Positions 1-8,253 of a stretch of DNA of 21,824 nucleotides are shown in pieces; the first letter of the stretch is position 1, and every line of letters begins with the position of its first letter. This DNA comes from Chloroflexota bacterium (GTDB lineage Bacteria; Chloroflexota; Dehalococcoidia; SHYB01). The stretch spans positions 1 through 21,824 of the forward strand of contig JACQEE010000007.1 in assembly GCA_016200725.1 (NCBI GenBank). Direction: 5' to 3'. A model generated the notes under the pieces. It had not been told where the DNA came from. It saw only the letters and a program-made list of their open reading frames with translations, and did no database searches. A program made the position numbers and the translations under genes.

Positions 1-150
1 CGGGACAAGGGCGTCTTCGTGCGCCCCCTCGGCGATGTGATCGTGCTGATGCCGCCCTTCTGCATGGGCGACGGTGAACTGGAAATGCTCGTGTCGGCGG
101 TTGCCTATGGCATCGGACGCGCGGTCCGAACTGCCCCGGCCGTGGGCTGA
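1..150 (+). CDS. bioA: Adenosylmethionine-8-amino-7-oxononanoate aminotransferase, C-terminal end (partial)
   Basis: Frame 1 is open from the first base to a TGA at 148-150 and encodes the last 49 residues of a class III PLP aminotransferase. The stretch [13 protein letters not shown] followed by ELEMLVSAV matches the usual C-terminal end of BioA, where the Arg-Pro-x-Gly segment helps form the substrate pocket. BioA transfers an amino group from S-adenosylmethionine to KAPA, giving DAPA, the second step in building the biotin ring. The catalytic lysine and most of the enzyme lie outside the window. Its 3' end overlaps the likely bioF start by 44 bases, and bioD follows, so identification rests on both residues and context. 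Other class III aminotransferases have similar tails, but the bioF-bioD neighbours make BioA by far the best reading. Confidence 0.85.
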   Translation, partial: RDKGVFVRPLGDVIVLMPPFCMGDGELEMLVSAVAYGIGRAVRTAPAVG

Positions 151-1297
151 CTCGCTCGCGGCCGAACTCCGCGATCTCGAGCGGCAGACGCTCACGCGGT
201 CTATCATCACGCCCGAGACGGGGCCGGAGCCGCACGTCACGCTCGGCGGGAAGCGCTATGTCCACTTCACGTCGAACAACTACCTCGGCCTGAGCACCGA
301 CCCGCGCGTCATCGAGGCGTCCGCAGAGGCGACTCGGCGCTACGGGGCAAGCGCATCGGCATCGCGATTGCTGTGCGGATCGACGCCGCTGCACGATGCG
401 CTCGAGGCAAGGCTGGCAAGGCTGAAGCGAACGGAGGCCTGCCTGCTGTTCAGTTCGGGCTATCTCGCCAACGTTGGCCTCATCTCAGCGCTGGCAGATC
501 CGGACGATGCAGTATTCAGCGACAGCCTCAACCACGCCTCCATCATCGATGGCTGCCGCCTGTCGCGCGCGACGACCGTCATCTATCCGCACTGTGATAT
601 GCAGGCGCTCGAGGGGCTCCTCCAGCAGACCAAGGCCAAGCGGCGGCTGATCGTCTCCGAGTCCGTGTTCAGCATGGACGGCGACATCGCGCTGGTGCGG
701 GAGTTGGTCGATAAAGCGAAGCGCTTCGACGCGCTGCTGGTGCTCGACGAGGCGCACGCGACGGGGGTGCTCGGCCCGGACGGCGGCGGCGCGCTCAGCC
801 ACTTCGGTATCGAGGGGACGCCGACGGTGATCATGGGAACGCTGTCGAAGGCGCTGGGCTCGGCTGGCGGATTCGTCGCCGCCGACGCGACGATCGTGGA
901 CTTCCTGCGCAACCGCTGCCGCACGTTCATCTTCAACACCGCGCTGCCCGCCGGGAGTGCTGGCGCTGCACTGGCCGCCCTAGACATCGTCGAGAGGGAG
1001 CCGTGGCGACGGGAGAAGGTGATCGCCCTTTCGAAGCGGCTGCGCGAGGGGTTCGTCGCGCTAGGATATCCGCCAAGCCGCTCGGAGACGCCAATCGTGC
1101 CGCTGGTCCTCGGCGAGGCGAACGTGGCGGTCGCCATGGAGCAGCGGCTCAAGGCGGCGGGCGTGCTTGCGCGGGCCATCAGGCCCCCAACCGTGCCGCC
1201 GGGGACGTCGCGCATCCGCTTCAACCTGATGGCCTCGCATGACGAGACCGACGTCGGACAGGCGCTGGCGTCGGTGCGGGATGCAAGCCGTGGGTAG
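107..1297 (+). CDS. bioF: 8-amino-7-oxononanoate synthase (KAPA synthase)
   Basis: A PLP-dependent alpha-oxoamine synthase that condenses pimeloyl-ACP (or -CoA) with L-alanine to give KAPA, the first committed step of biotin ring assembly in the cytoplasm. From the ATG at 107 the protein has 396 residues, normal for BioF. Visible motifs are the substrate-binding FTSNNYLGL near the N-terminus, [10 protein letters not shown] (the His that stacks on PLP), [10 protein letters not shown] (Asp and His contacting the cofactor) and [12 protein letters not shown], whose Lys248 should form the Schiff base. An in-frame ATG at 74 would add 11 residues (with [11 protein letters not shown]) that do not look like BioF and run deeper into bioA, so 107 is preferred. 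No strong Shine-Dalgarno is seen, so translation is probably coupled to bioA. Glycine C-acetyltransferase is related, but the bioA/bioD context settles the call. Confidence 0.93.
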   Translation: MASDARSELPRPWADSLAAELRDLERQTLTRSIITPETGPEPHVTLGGKRYVHFTSNNYLGLSTDPRVIEASAEATRRYGASASASRLLCGSTPLHDALEARLARLKRTEACLLFSSGYLANVGLISALADPDDAVFSDSLNHASIIDGCRLSRATTVIYPHCDMQALEGLLQQTKAKRRLIVSESVFSMDGDIALVRELVDKAKRFDALLVLDEAHATGVLGPDGGGALSHFGIEGTPTVIMGTLSKALGSAGGFVAADATIVDFLRNRCRTFIFNTALPAGSAGAALAALDIVEREPWRREKVIALSKRLREGFVALGYPPSRSETPIVPLVLGEANVAVAMEQRLKAAGVLARAIRPPTVPPGTSRIRFNLMASHDETDVGQALASVRDASRG

Positions 1298-2012
1298 AGT
1301 CCTACTCGTCACCGGCACTGATACAGGTGTTGGCAAGACCATCGTCGCGGCGTGGCTGGCGAAGACAATCGCCTCACGAGAGCGAGTCGCGCTGGTCAAG
1401 GCAATCCAGGCCGGGGCGGAGCCGCTCGTCGACGGCGACGAGGCGCAGTACCGGGCGCTCGCCAAGGGTGTCGCGACGTACACGCTGGCGTCGTTCGCCG
1501 AGCCGCTGGCTCCGTCCATTGCCGCGAGGCGAGCAGGGCAGAAGGTCACGTCCGGCGATCTAGTGAAACGCTGCAAAGCGATTGCAGCCAAGTTCGACGT
1601 GACTATCGTCGAGGGGTCAGGCGGCCTCCTCGTACCCATCGCCGACGGCTACGACTTTGGCGACTTCGCTACCGCGCTGAAGGCTTCGCTCGTGGTCGTA
1701 CTACGTCCGGGCCTCGGCACGTTGAACCACACGCTGCTCACGATTGAGGCGGCCCAGCGTCGATCGCTGCCAATCGAGGCACACGTATGCTGCGGGTTGG
1801 ATGCGAAGCCACGCGTCGTAGAGATCGAGAACCTACGCTATCTGCACGAACGCTTCCCGAAAACGCCCCTGCTCGCGCTGCACAAGGCGACGCCGCGACA
1901 ACTCGTGAGGCTGGAGTTACAGCCGCGACACCTAGGGCCGCTACCGGACTATCTGAACAACGCAAGCATCGTTCCAATGGACATAGCGCAATCGCTCGCC
2001 GAAGCAACCTAG
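1281..2012 (+). CDS. bioD: ATP-dependent dethiobiotin synthetase
   Basis: Closes the ureido ring of biotin by carboxylating DAPA with CO2 and ATP to give dethiobiotin; cytoplasmic, usually a homodimer. Starting at ATG 1281 it has 243 residues, typical of BioD. The N-terminus carries the P-loop GTDTGVGKT (about residues 12-20), then VKAIQAG, a variant of the usual KPIQTG substrate loop, and EGSGGLLVPI with the acidic residue that contacts DAPA. The open frame extends back to 1239, but those 14 residues are Arg-rich and precede the conserved start, so 1281 is chosen. The start overlaps the end of bioF by 17 bases, indicating a co-transcribed, translationally coupled bioA-bioF-bioD unit. bioB is not in this window. 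The Pro-to-Ala change in KAIQAG is the only oddity seen. Confidence 0.93.
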   Translation: MQAVGRVLLVTGTDTGVGKTIVAAWLAKTIASRERVALVKAIQAGAEPLVDGDEAQYRALAKGVATYTLASFAEPLAPSIAARRAGQKVTSGDLVKRCKAIAAKFDVTIVEGSGGLLVPIADGYDFGDFATALKASLVVVLRPGLGTLNHTLLTIEAAQRRSLPIEAHVCCGLDAKPRVVEIENLRYLHERFPKTPLLALHKATPRQLVRLELQPRHLGPLPDYLNNASIVPMDIAQSLAEAT

Positions 2013-2095
2013 CCCGCATAGGGCCAACATACCGACACGGAACGTAGAATAGGCAAGCAGCGCTGCCGCTCGGCGCGCTTCATAAGGGAGCATCG

Positions 2096-3235
2096 ATGCC
2101 GAGTCCACCAGACCGCCCGGTGCTGCGCGGCCTGGGCGTGGGTCTGATCGCAGGAGCGGTAGGCGCGCTCGTCGCCTCCGCGGTGTCGCTGCCGCTGCAC
2201 TCGCCCAGCGACATTCTGTTCAACACGGCGACTGTGACGATCGCAGCGCTGCTCGCAGGCGCGGCATCAGGCATTCTTTGGGGCGTATCAAGCGGCAAGC
2301 CGGCGCGGTTGCGTGTCTTCATCTCAGCGACAGCGGCGGCTTTCGCGCTCGCGGTCATCGTCGTCGTGATCGTGGGCACTCGCTTCGACCGTACCGTCTC
2401 GTTTATGACGCCGCTGGCTGCGATCGTGCTGGGCATCACGATGGTGCTAACGCCGCTGCTCTATGCGCAGCCCTTCCTGCGCTGGTGGGCAGGTGTCGCC
2501 GCGCTCGTACCCGCCCTCGCCGTCGGCATCGCGCTCGCAGGCCATGGCGACGAGCAGTCGGAACACCTCGTGCTGCCGCCCCAACTCTCGAAGCCGGCAG
2601 ATGTAAGCGCAACCGCGACGCCTGTGCCGACCGCGACTATTGTCGCTTCACCAACTGCGGCCACCACGGGCCAACCAACCGCCTCGCCCGCAACAGCCAC
2701 GGCGACAGCGGCCCCGGCGGGCGGCGTAGCAGCGGCTTACACCATCGGCACAGGCTCGAAGGCGACTTTCTCGGTCAAAGAAAAACTCTCACCAGGTCTG
2801 GTTACGAGCACTGCCGTGGAATCCACGACGTCGCTCACCGGCACGATCCGGCCGCAGGGTCAGTCCGTAATCACGTTCGATCTCTGGACCCTGAGCAGCG
2901 ACGAGCCACGGCGGGACCGTACTATCCGCACGGGCATCTTCCGCAACGACCACATCGCCACCTTTACCGTGACGACGCCACCCGAGATGCCCGACGGCTT
3001 CGCGCGCGGCGACACGGTTCCGGGCACGGTTTCGGGCACGCTGCACATCAATGGCAGGGATGTTCCGCTAACACTCACTGGCGAAGCGCGGCTCGATGGC
3101 AACGTGCTCAACCTGCTCGGACGCACGTCGTTCAAGTGGTCGGACTTCGGATACTCACCGCCCAACGTCTCTGGCATCGTGTCCGTCGAAGACACTGTCA
3201 ACGTGGAGATCCTGCTCGCGGCGCGGCCAGCCTGA
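2096..3235 (+). CDS. Multi-pass membrane protein with C-terminal YceI-like domain
   Basis: A 379-residue protein with a clear Shine-Dalgarno (AAGGGAG) before the ATG. Residues 13-149 hold about five hydrophobic segments (near 13-34, 44-65, 74-95, 102-123, 129-149). A Thr/Pro/Ala-rich linker (about 165-210) leads to an exported domain from about 214 to the end. That domain has the YceI layout: SKATFSVKEKL, then LTGTI, then ITFDLWTLSSDEPRRDRTIR, then F..HIATFTV, and later VSGTLHINGRDVPLTLTGEARLDG. YceI proteins are lipocalin-like beta barrels that can bind polyisoprenoid or other lipids; several are induced by stress or linked to respiratory chains. The fusion to a membrane module is less common than the simple secreted form. 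The ligand cannot be read from sequence. The next gene starts 25 bases downstream and may be co-transcribed. Confidence 0.82.
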   Translation: MPSPPDRPVLRGLGVGLIAGAVGALVASAVSLPLHSPSDILFNTATVTIAALLAGAASGILWGVSSGKPARLRVFISATAAAFALAVIVVVIVGTRFDRTVSFMTPLAAIVLGITMVLTPLLYAQPFLRWWAGVAALVPALAVGIALAGHGDEQSEHLVLPPQLSKPADVSATATPVPTATIVASPTAATTGQPTASPATATATAAPAGGVAAAYTIGTGSKATFSVKEKLSPGLVTSTAVESTTSLTGTIRPQGQSVITFDLWTLSSDEPRRDRTIRTGIFRNDHIATFTVTTPPEMPDGFARGDTVPGTVSGTLHINGRDVPLTLTGEARLDGNVLNLLGRTSFKWSDFGYSPPNVSGIVSVEDTVNVEILLAARPA

Positions 3236-3259
3236 CCTGGGGGGGAAGGGAGGAAGTTC

Positions 3260-4057
3260 ATGGACTGGTTCGAGCGACGAGTGAACCGGAGGGCATTCGT
3301 AGGCAGAGGATTGGCAGTCGCCGCCGCGTGGATGCTGGCAGCATGCACCGGCAAGTCGTCGAGCACCGCGACGAGCGCCCCAAGGACGGCTACCGCGACC
3401 ACCATCGCTCCTACCGTAGCGTCGACCTCGTCCCCCTCGCCGTCGCCAACCGCCTCATCGCAGGTGCCGACACCGGCGTGCGTCGTGCGGCCGCAGCAGA
3501 CGGAGTGGCCCTACTTCGTCGACGAGAAACTCAATCGGTCGGACATCCGGTCAGATCCATCCGGCGGCAGCGTCAAGGATGGCGTGCCGCTCAACCTGCT
3601 ATTCCGTGTCGCTAAGTTGACTGGTGCGGCCTGCACGGCACTCGCAGGCGCGACTATGGACGTATGGCACTGCGATGCGCTAGGCGTCTACTCGGACGCC
3701 ACCGACCCGTCGTTCAACACCAAAGGCAAGAAGTTCCTGCGCGGCTATCAGGCGACCGACGCGAATGGCAACGCATCGTTCACCACGATCTATCCAGGGT
3801 GGTACCAGGGTCGCGCGGTACACATACATTTCAAGATTCGCACGACGAGCGGCTATTCGTTCACCTCGCAGTTGTACTTTGACGACTCGATCACGGACCA
3901 GGTGCACGCGCAGGCGCCATACTCGTCGAAGGGCCAGGGCCGCCTGCGCAATAGCAGCGACGGGATATTCCGGGACGGCGGCAGCCAACTGCTCCTCGCG
4001 CCAGCGAAAACGGCGAACGGCTATACGGCTACGTTCGACATCGGGCTCCGAATGTAG
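3260..4057 (+). CDS. Tat/lipoprotein-type intradiol ring-cleavage dioxygenase-like protein
   Basis: A 265-residue exported protein preceded by GGGAGGAAG. Its N-terminus has a twin-arginine stretch (NRRAFVGRG, residues 9-17), a hydrophobic core and a lipobox LAAC with Cys29, then a Ser/Thr/Pro linker to about residue 72. The catalytic domain carries TEWPYFVDE, DVWHCDALGVYS, RGYQATDANG, TIYPGWYQGR and HIHFKI. In the intradiol family two Tyr and two His hold non-heme Fe(III); Tyr144, Tyr182 (or Tyr178), His188 and His190 are the likely ligands here. Family members cleave catechol-type rings between the hydroxyls. Secreted members of this clade often have unknown substrates, so the exact reaction is not claimed. 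Tat export fits a protein that folds around iron before export. It follows the YceI-like gene by 24 bases. Confidence 0.85.
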   Translation: MDWFERRVNRRAFVGRGLAVAAAWMLAACTGKSSSTATSAPRTATATTIAPTVASTSSPSPSPTASSQVPTPACVVRPQQTEWPYFVDEKLNRSDIRSDPSGGSVKDGVPLNLLFRVAKLTGAACTALAGATMDVWHCDALGVYSDATDPSFNTKGKKFLRGYQATDANGNASFTTIYPGWYQGRAVHIHFKIRTTSGYSFTSQLYFDDSITDQVHAQAPYSSKGQGRLRNSSDGIFRDGGSQLLLAPAKTANGYTATFDIGLRM

Positions 4058-4098
4058 CGCGAGCCCAGCCGCCTGTCAGCGGTGACGCTGCCCTGCGC

Positions 4099-4104
4099 TA
4101 TACT
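4099..4104 (+). promoter_or_regulatory. Putative -10 element of the fumarase gene
   Basis: TATACT lies about 70 bases upstream of the GTG start chosen for fumarase. It lies inside the N-terminal extension that an ATG at 4082 would give, which argues against that upstream start. No good -35 hexamer is seen at the usual spacing. The surrounding TGCGCTATACTG resembles TGCGCTACAATG upstream of the amidohydrolase gene. Confidence 0.4.
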
Positions 4105-4131
4105 GTTGGGCGCTGCAAATCTCAACAATTT

Positions 4132-4151
4132 CCCTTCCCTATCGGGAAGGG
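4132..4151 (+). repeat. Leader hairpin of fumarase (8-bp arms, copy 1)
   Basis: CCCTTCCC and GGGAAGGG form perfect 8-bp arms around a 4-base loop (TATC). It is preceded by CAATT, and lies between the putative -10 and the Shine-Dalgarno of the fumarase gene. The same arms with a TTGA loop and the same CAATT lead-in occur before glyS at 21022-21041, so this looks like a dispersed palindromic repeat in the 5' leader. Confidence 0.7.
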
Positions 4152-4171
4152 TGGCCCTGGAGGGCATCTCT

Positions 4172-5596
4172 GTGACCACGAAAAAGGGCGTGCGCATCGA
4201 GCGGGACAGCATGGGCCCGATGGAGGTTCCCGAGCATGCCTACTACGGCGCCTCCACGCAGCGCGCGGTGCTCAACTTCCCGATCAGCAGCCTGCGCTTC
4301 CCTCGCTCGTTCATCCGTGCGCTGGCCCTCATCAAGTTGAACGCGGCGCTGACCAACCAGGAACTCGGCCTGCTCGACGCCCGCATCGCCGGCGCCATCG
4401 TGAAGGCCGCGCAAGAAGTCGCCGACGGCAAGTTCGACGACCACTTCGTCGTGGACATCTACCAGACGGGCTCCGGCACGTCGACGAACATGAACGCCAA
4501 CGAGGTGATCGCCAACCGGGCGAGCGAACACCTCGGACAGCCGCGCGGCTCGAAGGCGGTGCATCCCAACGACCACGTGAACCTTGGGCAGTCCTCGAAC
4601 GACGTGATCCCGACGGCCATCCACCTCTCCACGCTGCTGGAAATCAACAGCCGCCTCGTCCCGGCGATTGCGACGCTGCAAAAGGCTCTCGAGGCGAAGA
4701 GCAAAGAGTTCAAGGGCATCGTCAAGACAGGACGCACGCATCTGCAGGACGCCACGCCGGTGACGCTGGGCAAGGAGTTCAGCGGCTACGTGGGCCAGAT
4801 GGCGCGGGCGATTCGTCGCCTCAAGGTCGCGCAGGACGAACTGTCCGAGGTGGCGCTCGGCGGAACGGCAGTCGGCAGCGGCGTGAACACGCACCCGGAG
4901 TTCGGGTCGCGTGTCTGCACGAAGTTGTCCAAGTCGCTGAAGGTCACCGTCCGCGAGACGGATAGCCACTTCCAGGCGCAGAGCACCCTCGACGGCTGCG
5001 TGCAGGCGAGCGGGTGCCTGCGGACGGTCGCCGTGAGCCTGCTCAAGATCGCCAACGACCTGCGCTGGCTGGGCTCCGGGCCGCGCGCCGGTCTCGGCGA
5101 GTTAGCGCTGCCCGAAGTGCAGCCCGGCAGCAGCATCATGCCGGGTAAGGTCAACCCGGTCATCCCCGAGTCGGTGATCCAGGTGTGCGCGCAGGTGATC
5201 GGCAACGATGCCGCCGTCACCGTCGGTGGTCAGTGGGGCTTCTTCGAGTTGAACATGATGATGCCGGTCGTCGCGCACAACCTCCTGCAGTCCATCGAAC
5301 TGCTCTCGACGGCGACGGCCAACTTCGCCGAGCAGTGCGTGCAGGGCATCGTGGCGACCGAGCAGGGGCCGCGCTCCGTGGAGCGTGGCCTCATGCTGGC
5401 GACGGCTCTCGCGCCGGTGGTCGGCTACGACAAGGCGGCGGCCATCGCCAAGAAGGCCGCGAAGACAGGGAAGACCATCGCGGAGATCGCGCGCGCGGAG
5501 ACGGACCTGTCCCCGGCGGAGATCAAGCGCATCCTCGACCCGATGGCCATGACGAAACCGAGCGCGGGGCGCGTAACGGGCGGCGGCGGGGGCTAG
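4172..5596 (+). CDS. fumC: Fumarate hydratase class II
   Basis: Reversibly hydrates fumarate to L-malate in the TCA cycle; a cytoplasmic, iron-independent homotetramer. From GTG 4172 it has 474 residues, the family norm. Signature regions are TGSGTSTNMNANEV, HPNDHVNLGQSSND, TGRTHLQDATPVTLG (active-site His), GGTAVGSGVNTHPEFG, and the catalytic loop GSSIMPGKVNP at about residues 319-329. The frame is open to an ATG at 4082, but that region contains a -10-like TATACT and a hairpin, and the added residues are not fumarase-like. GGAGGG lies just upstream of GTG 4172. Aspartate ammonia-lyase is a close relative; GGTAVGSGVN followed by THPEFG favours fumarase. The C-terminus ends in a short Gly run (VTGGGGG), unusual but harmless. 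It appears to be transcribed alone. Confidence 0.9.
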   Translation: MTTKKGVRIERDSMGPMEVPEHAYYGASTQRAVLNFPISSLRFPRSFIRALALIKLNAALTNQELGLLDARIAGAIVKAAQEVADGKFDDHFVVDIYQTGSGTSTNMNANEVIANRASEHLGQPRGSKAVHPNDHVNLGQSSNDVIPTAIHLSTLLEINSRLVPAIATLQKALEAKSKEFKGIVKTGRTHLQDATPVTLGKEFSGYVGQMARAIRRLKVAQDELSEVALGGTAVGSGVNTHPEFGSRVCTKLSKSLKVTVRETDSHFQAQSTLDGCVQASGCLRTVAVSLLKIANDLRWLGSGPRAGLGELALPEVQPGSSIMPGKVNPVIPESVIQVCAQVIGNDAAVTVGGQWGFFELNMMMPVVAHNLLQSIELLSTATANFAEQCVQGIVATEQGPRSVERGLMLATALAPVVGYDKAAAIAKKAAKTGKTIAEIARAETDLSPAEIKRILDPMAMTKPSAGRVTGGGGG

Positions 5597-5769
5597 GAAC
5601 GGCCGGTCGCAGGGCTGACATCCTGATTCGCTGTGACGTCTCATCTTTTCATTCGTTGACTCGCTGTGTACGATAGCCCCGAGTGGGACTATTGACGCGT
5701 CTTCGCCAAGACCCGCCGCACCCACCTGCTTGGTTACTGGCTCCTCGATTCTGGCATCCTGGGGGATGG

Positions 5770-8223
5770 GTGAAAACCGGTTCCGTCCTCTTCCGGCTCT
5801 GCCTGTTCGCGCTGATCGCCACCGTTCTCGTGACCAGCGTCACCCCAGTGTTGGCTGCGGATAAGACGCCATCCCTCACCATCACCAGCCCACCGAACAG
5901 CGCGACCCTCCGTACCACCCAGGTGGTCATCGCCATTTCGACGGACAATGCCCCGAAGGGAGCCACCTACCAGTACTACTTCGATGGCAGTCCGATCAAG
6001 CGCACCCCGCAGAAATCGATCAGAGTCACGGGTATCGCAAGCGGCACTCACGTCGCAACCGTGGAAATGCTGACATCGGCGGGTCAGCCTTTGACGCCGC
6101 GGGTCAGCGATTATTCTCCATTCCAATACGAGGCGCCGGACAAGCAGGGCAAGGTAAGCAAAGACGCATTGACACTGCCATCCTTTACCTTGGACTGTGG
6201 CGTGCAAATTACTGCAACCTGTTCTTCGACTGCCGATGATGAGGGCCGGAACAACTTTCACCTCGAGATCAAGGGGAAGGCGCGTGTTCCCGTCGGCGGC
6301 TCCATCGCGTTGACCTGGAGCGCGGACGCGGGACCAGCAGCCGGGAAACCTTTCCCGCTTTCATCAGACCAGATGATCTTCGACGCGTGGCATGGGACTT
6401 CAGGAACTTCAAAGGTGCCGACCGTCCGCGAACCCGATGACTCCACTTCTACCGACTGGCATACGTTTGTCGATTTCAGCCTGGACAGTACTATCAGGAC
6501 GTTCAAAGTTGGAATCATTGCCGAGTCCATACTTTCGCAAGTCGCCTTTGGATTGCCTCGCGCGCGGACAGAGGTTACATGCACAGCCCCCCAGCGAGTG
6601 AAAATCACATCTGTGAACTGCGAAACAGTGAGAGTTGAAGGGGATCGCCGCTCCTACCAACTCACTGTCAAGGGGTCGGCGTCCGGCCCCACCGATGCCC
6701 TTGTGTTCGTTGCCGCCGGTACGGATCCCGGAGGCCGGTTCACCGCTACGGACATCCAGTCCGATTGGGAGTTCTTCGGGTTCAACGCAGAACCTTCGAT
6801 CATCATCCGTGGCGACAAAAGTCCGGATAGCACGGACTGGACGTTTGTCGCTAGAAGCGCCCTCTTGGACCCGGCACCCTTACGAGATGCCCTTGCGGTT
6901 GCCTACATGGTTGACAGCATGGGGCACGCACTTGCCGCGGGAAGGCTTCAAGCAGCCAAAGCCTGTGCCCCCCAGAAGATAGAGGACCAGGGGAGTCCGC
7001 GTGTAGACCTCGGCCAGAACCCTAACGCCCAGCCGAATCCCCCGTCCGCGGGCGGCCCACTGCGGTTCGCGGCCAAAGCGCCGCCTCCCGCAGATGCGGG
7101 TAAAGAATATCTACCAAACGGTCAACGATTCTCCTTCTGTGACCCGCCAACGCTGGACTTCACGACGCCATGCCCTCCGCCAGGAACGGTTGCTGGTAAT
7201 CCCAGCGGAGGCAACCCGCCCTACCACTTCCAATTAGGCACCGGCGGAGGCTTCCCGCCGCTGGGTATGGCGCTCGGAAAGGACGGACAGCTTACGGGCA
7301 CACCAGCAACGGCAACAGGGGGGCGATCGTATAACTTCTCGGTTTGCGCTATCGATCTGAGTGCAAACAGCGTGTGTCAGGATGTATCGATCTTCGTCAA
7401 CTCAGCGCCGACGCCAACACCCACGCCAACGCGGACTCCAACGCCAATCCCTACGCGGACTCCGACCGTCACGCCAGTGCCAGCGCCACCTGTGACGCTC
7501 GCCCCACCTCCTCCCCCACCGCCTGTCTCCAGCCCAGCCTCGCTGACTGTGAGCCCATCATCGGTCGCCGCGGGCGGTCAGGTCACCGTATTCGGACAGG
7601 GCTTCACGCCATTCGCCTTGGGCACGGTCACCCTGGCAGGAATCCCATTAGCCTACCCCTCCGTCGGGTCGACCGGAGGTTTTACGACCTCCATCACTGT
7701 TCCAGCATTCCAGGCCGCCGGAATCTATGTTGTTACGGCGACAGACGTGTCCGGGAAAGTGGCAACGGCGACCCTGATAGTGAGCGCTGCTCCGCAGCAG
7801 AGCGCGCAAGGCGCCGCGAGCATCACCAGTATCACCTGCACAGGCTCACTCATCAGCCGCAACCTCGCCGGCTCGAACAACTTGTGGCAGTTCCGCGTCA
7901 CGGCAACAGGATCCGCAACTGGTCCCTCGGGGACGGTCATCTCGGTTGTCCTCTTTCCCCAATATGTGCACGTGTACACTGCTCCCAACGGTAGTTTTTC
8001 GCATACGTCGTCGTGGCAAGAGAACCCCCGCAACGCGGAGGGCTTCACCTTCACGAGACGGGCGAGCGATCCTGCAACGACGACGTGGACGAACCAAATC
8101 GTCTGGGGAAGTCTGTATGTGAATAACGAGACCGAGACGGTGCGTGTATCGGTGAGTTACACACTCCCGGGGGAGAACTCCTCGCGGGCGCAGGAAATGA
8201 CTACCACCTGTCGCGCGGCCTAG
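5770..8223 (+). CDS. Large secreted protein with Ig-like/IPT domains and three cysteine-framed repeat modules
   Basis: From GTG 5770 the protein has 817 residues and begins with a good signal peptide (VKTGSVLFRL, hydrophobic core, cleavage near VLAA-DKT). A GTG at 5683 would add 29 residues, Pro- and Trp-rich and not signal-like, so 5770 is preferred; GGGGGA lies just before it. After an N-terminal Ig-like stretch (SLTITSPPNSATL) come two copies of a module framed by cysteines. Then follow a putative Ig (He_PIG-type) domain with GQLTGTPATATGG, a PTPTPT/Pro-rich linker, an IPT/TIG-like domain (LTVSPSSVAAGGQVTVFGQGF), and a third copy of the module at the C-terminus. No catalytic motif is seen. 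Such proteins usually act outside the cell in adhesion or ligand binding, which is inference here. The partner is unknown. Confidence 0.8.
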   Translation: MKTGSVLFRLCLFALIATVLVTSVTPVLAADKTPSLTITSPPNSATLRTTQVVIAISTDNAPKGATYQYYFDGSPIKRTPQKSIRVTGIASGTHVATVEMLTSAGQPLTPRVSDYSPFQYEAPDKQGKVSKDALTLPSFTLDCGVQITATCSSTADDEGRNNFHLEIKGKARVPVGGSIALTWSADAGPAAGKPFPLSSDQMIFDAWHGTSGTSKVPTVREPDDSTSTDWHTFVDFSLDSTIRTFKVGIIAESILSQVAFGLPRARTEVTCTAPQRVKITSVNCETVRVEGDRRSYQLTVKGSASGPTDALVFVAAGTDPGGRFTATDIQSDWEFFGFNAEPSIIIRGDKSPDSTDWTFVARSALLDPAPLRDALAVAYMVDSMGHALAAGRLQAAKACAPQKIEDQGSPRVDLGQNPNAQPNPPSAGGPLRFAAKAPPPADAGKEYLPNGQRFSFCDPPTLDFTTPCPPPGTVAGNPSGGNPPYHFQLGTGGGFPPLGMALGKDGQLTGTPATATGGRSYNFSVCAIDLSANSVCQDVSIFVNSAPTPTPTPTRTPTPIPTRTPTVTPVPAPPVTLAPPPPPPPVSSPASLTVSPSSVAAGGQVTVFGQGFTPFALGTVTLAGIPLAYPSVGSTGGFTTSITVPAFQAAGIYVVTATDVSGKVATATLIVSAAPQQSAQGAASITSITCTGSLISRNLAGSNNLWQFRVTATGSATGPSGTVISVVLFPQYVHVYTAPNGSFSHTSSWQENPRNAEGFTFTRRASDPATTTWTNQIVWGSLYVNNETETVRVSVSYTLPGENSSRAQEMTTTCRAA
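7410..7530 (+). repeat. Low-complexity Pro/Thr codon repeat (linker)
   Basis: ACGCCAACACC-type units encode alternating Pro-Thr, then a run of proline codons, inside the large secreted protein. It separates the He_PIG-like and IPT-like domains and probably acts as a stiff spacer. Such repeats can expand or contract by slippage. Confidence 0.75.
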
Positions 8224-8253
8224 TGCGCTAACTCGAGACGAGGAGGAGTACCG

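Noticed and set aside
2278..3615. Long plus-strand ORF of 445 codons overlapping the YceI-like and dioxygenase genes
   Set aside because: It is Arg/His-rich with no domain, spans two well-supported genes in another frame and has no ribosome site; it is a GC-driven shadow.
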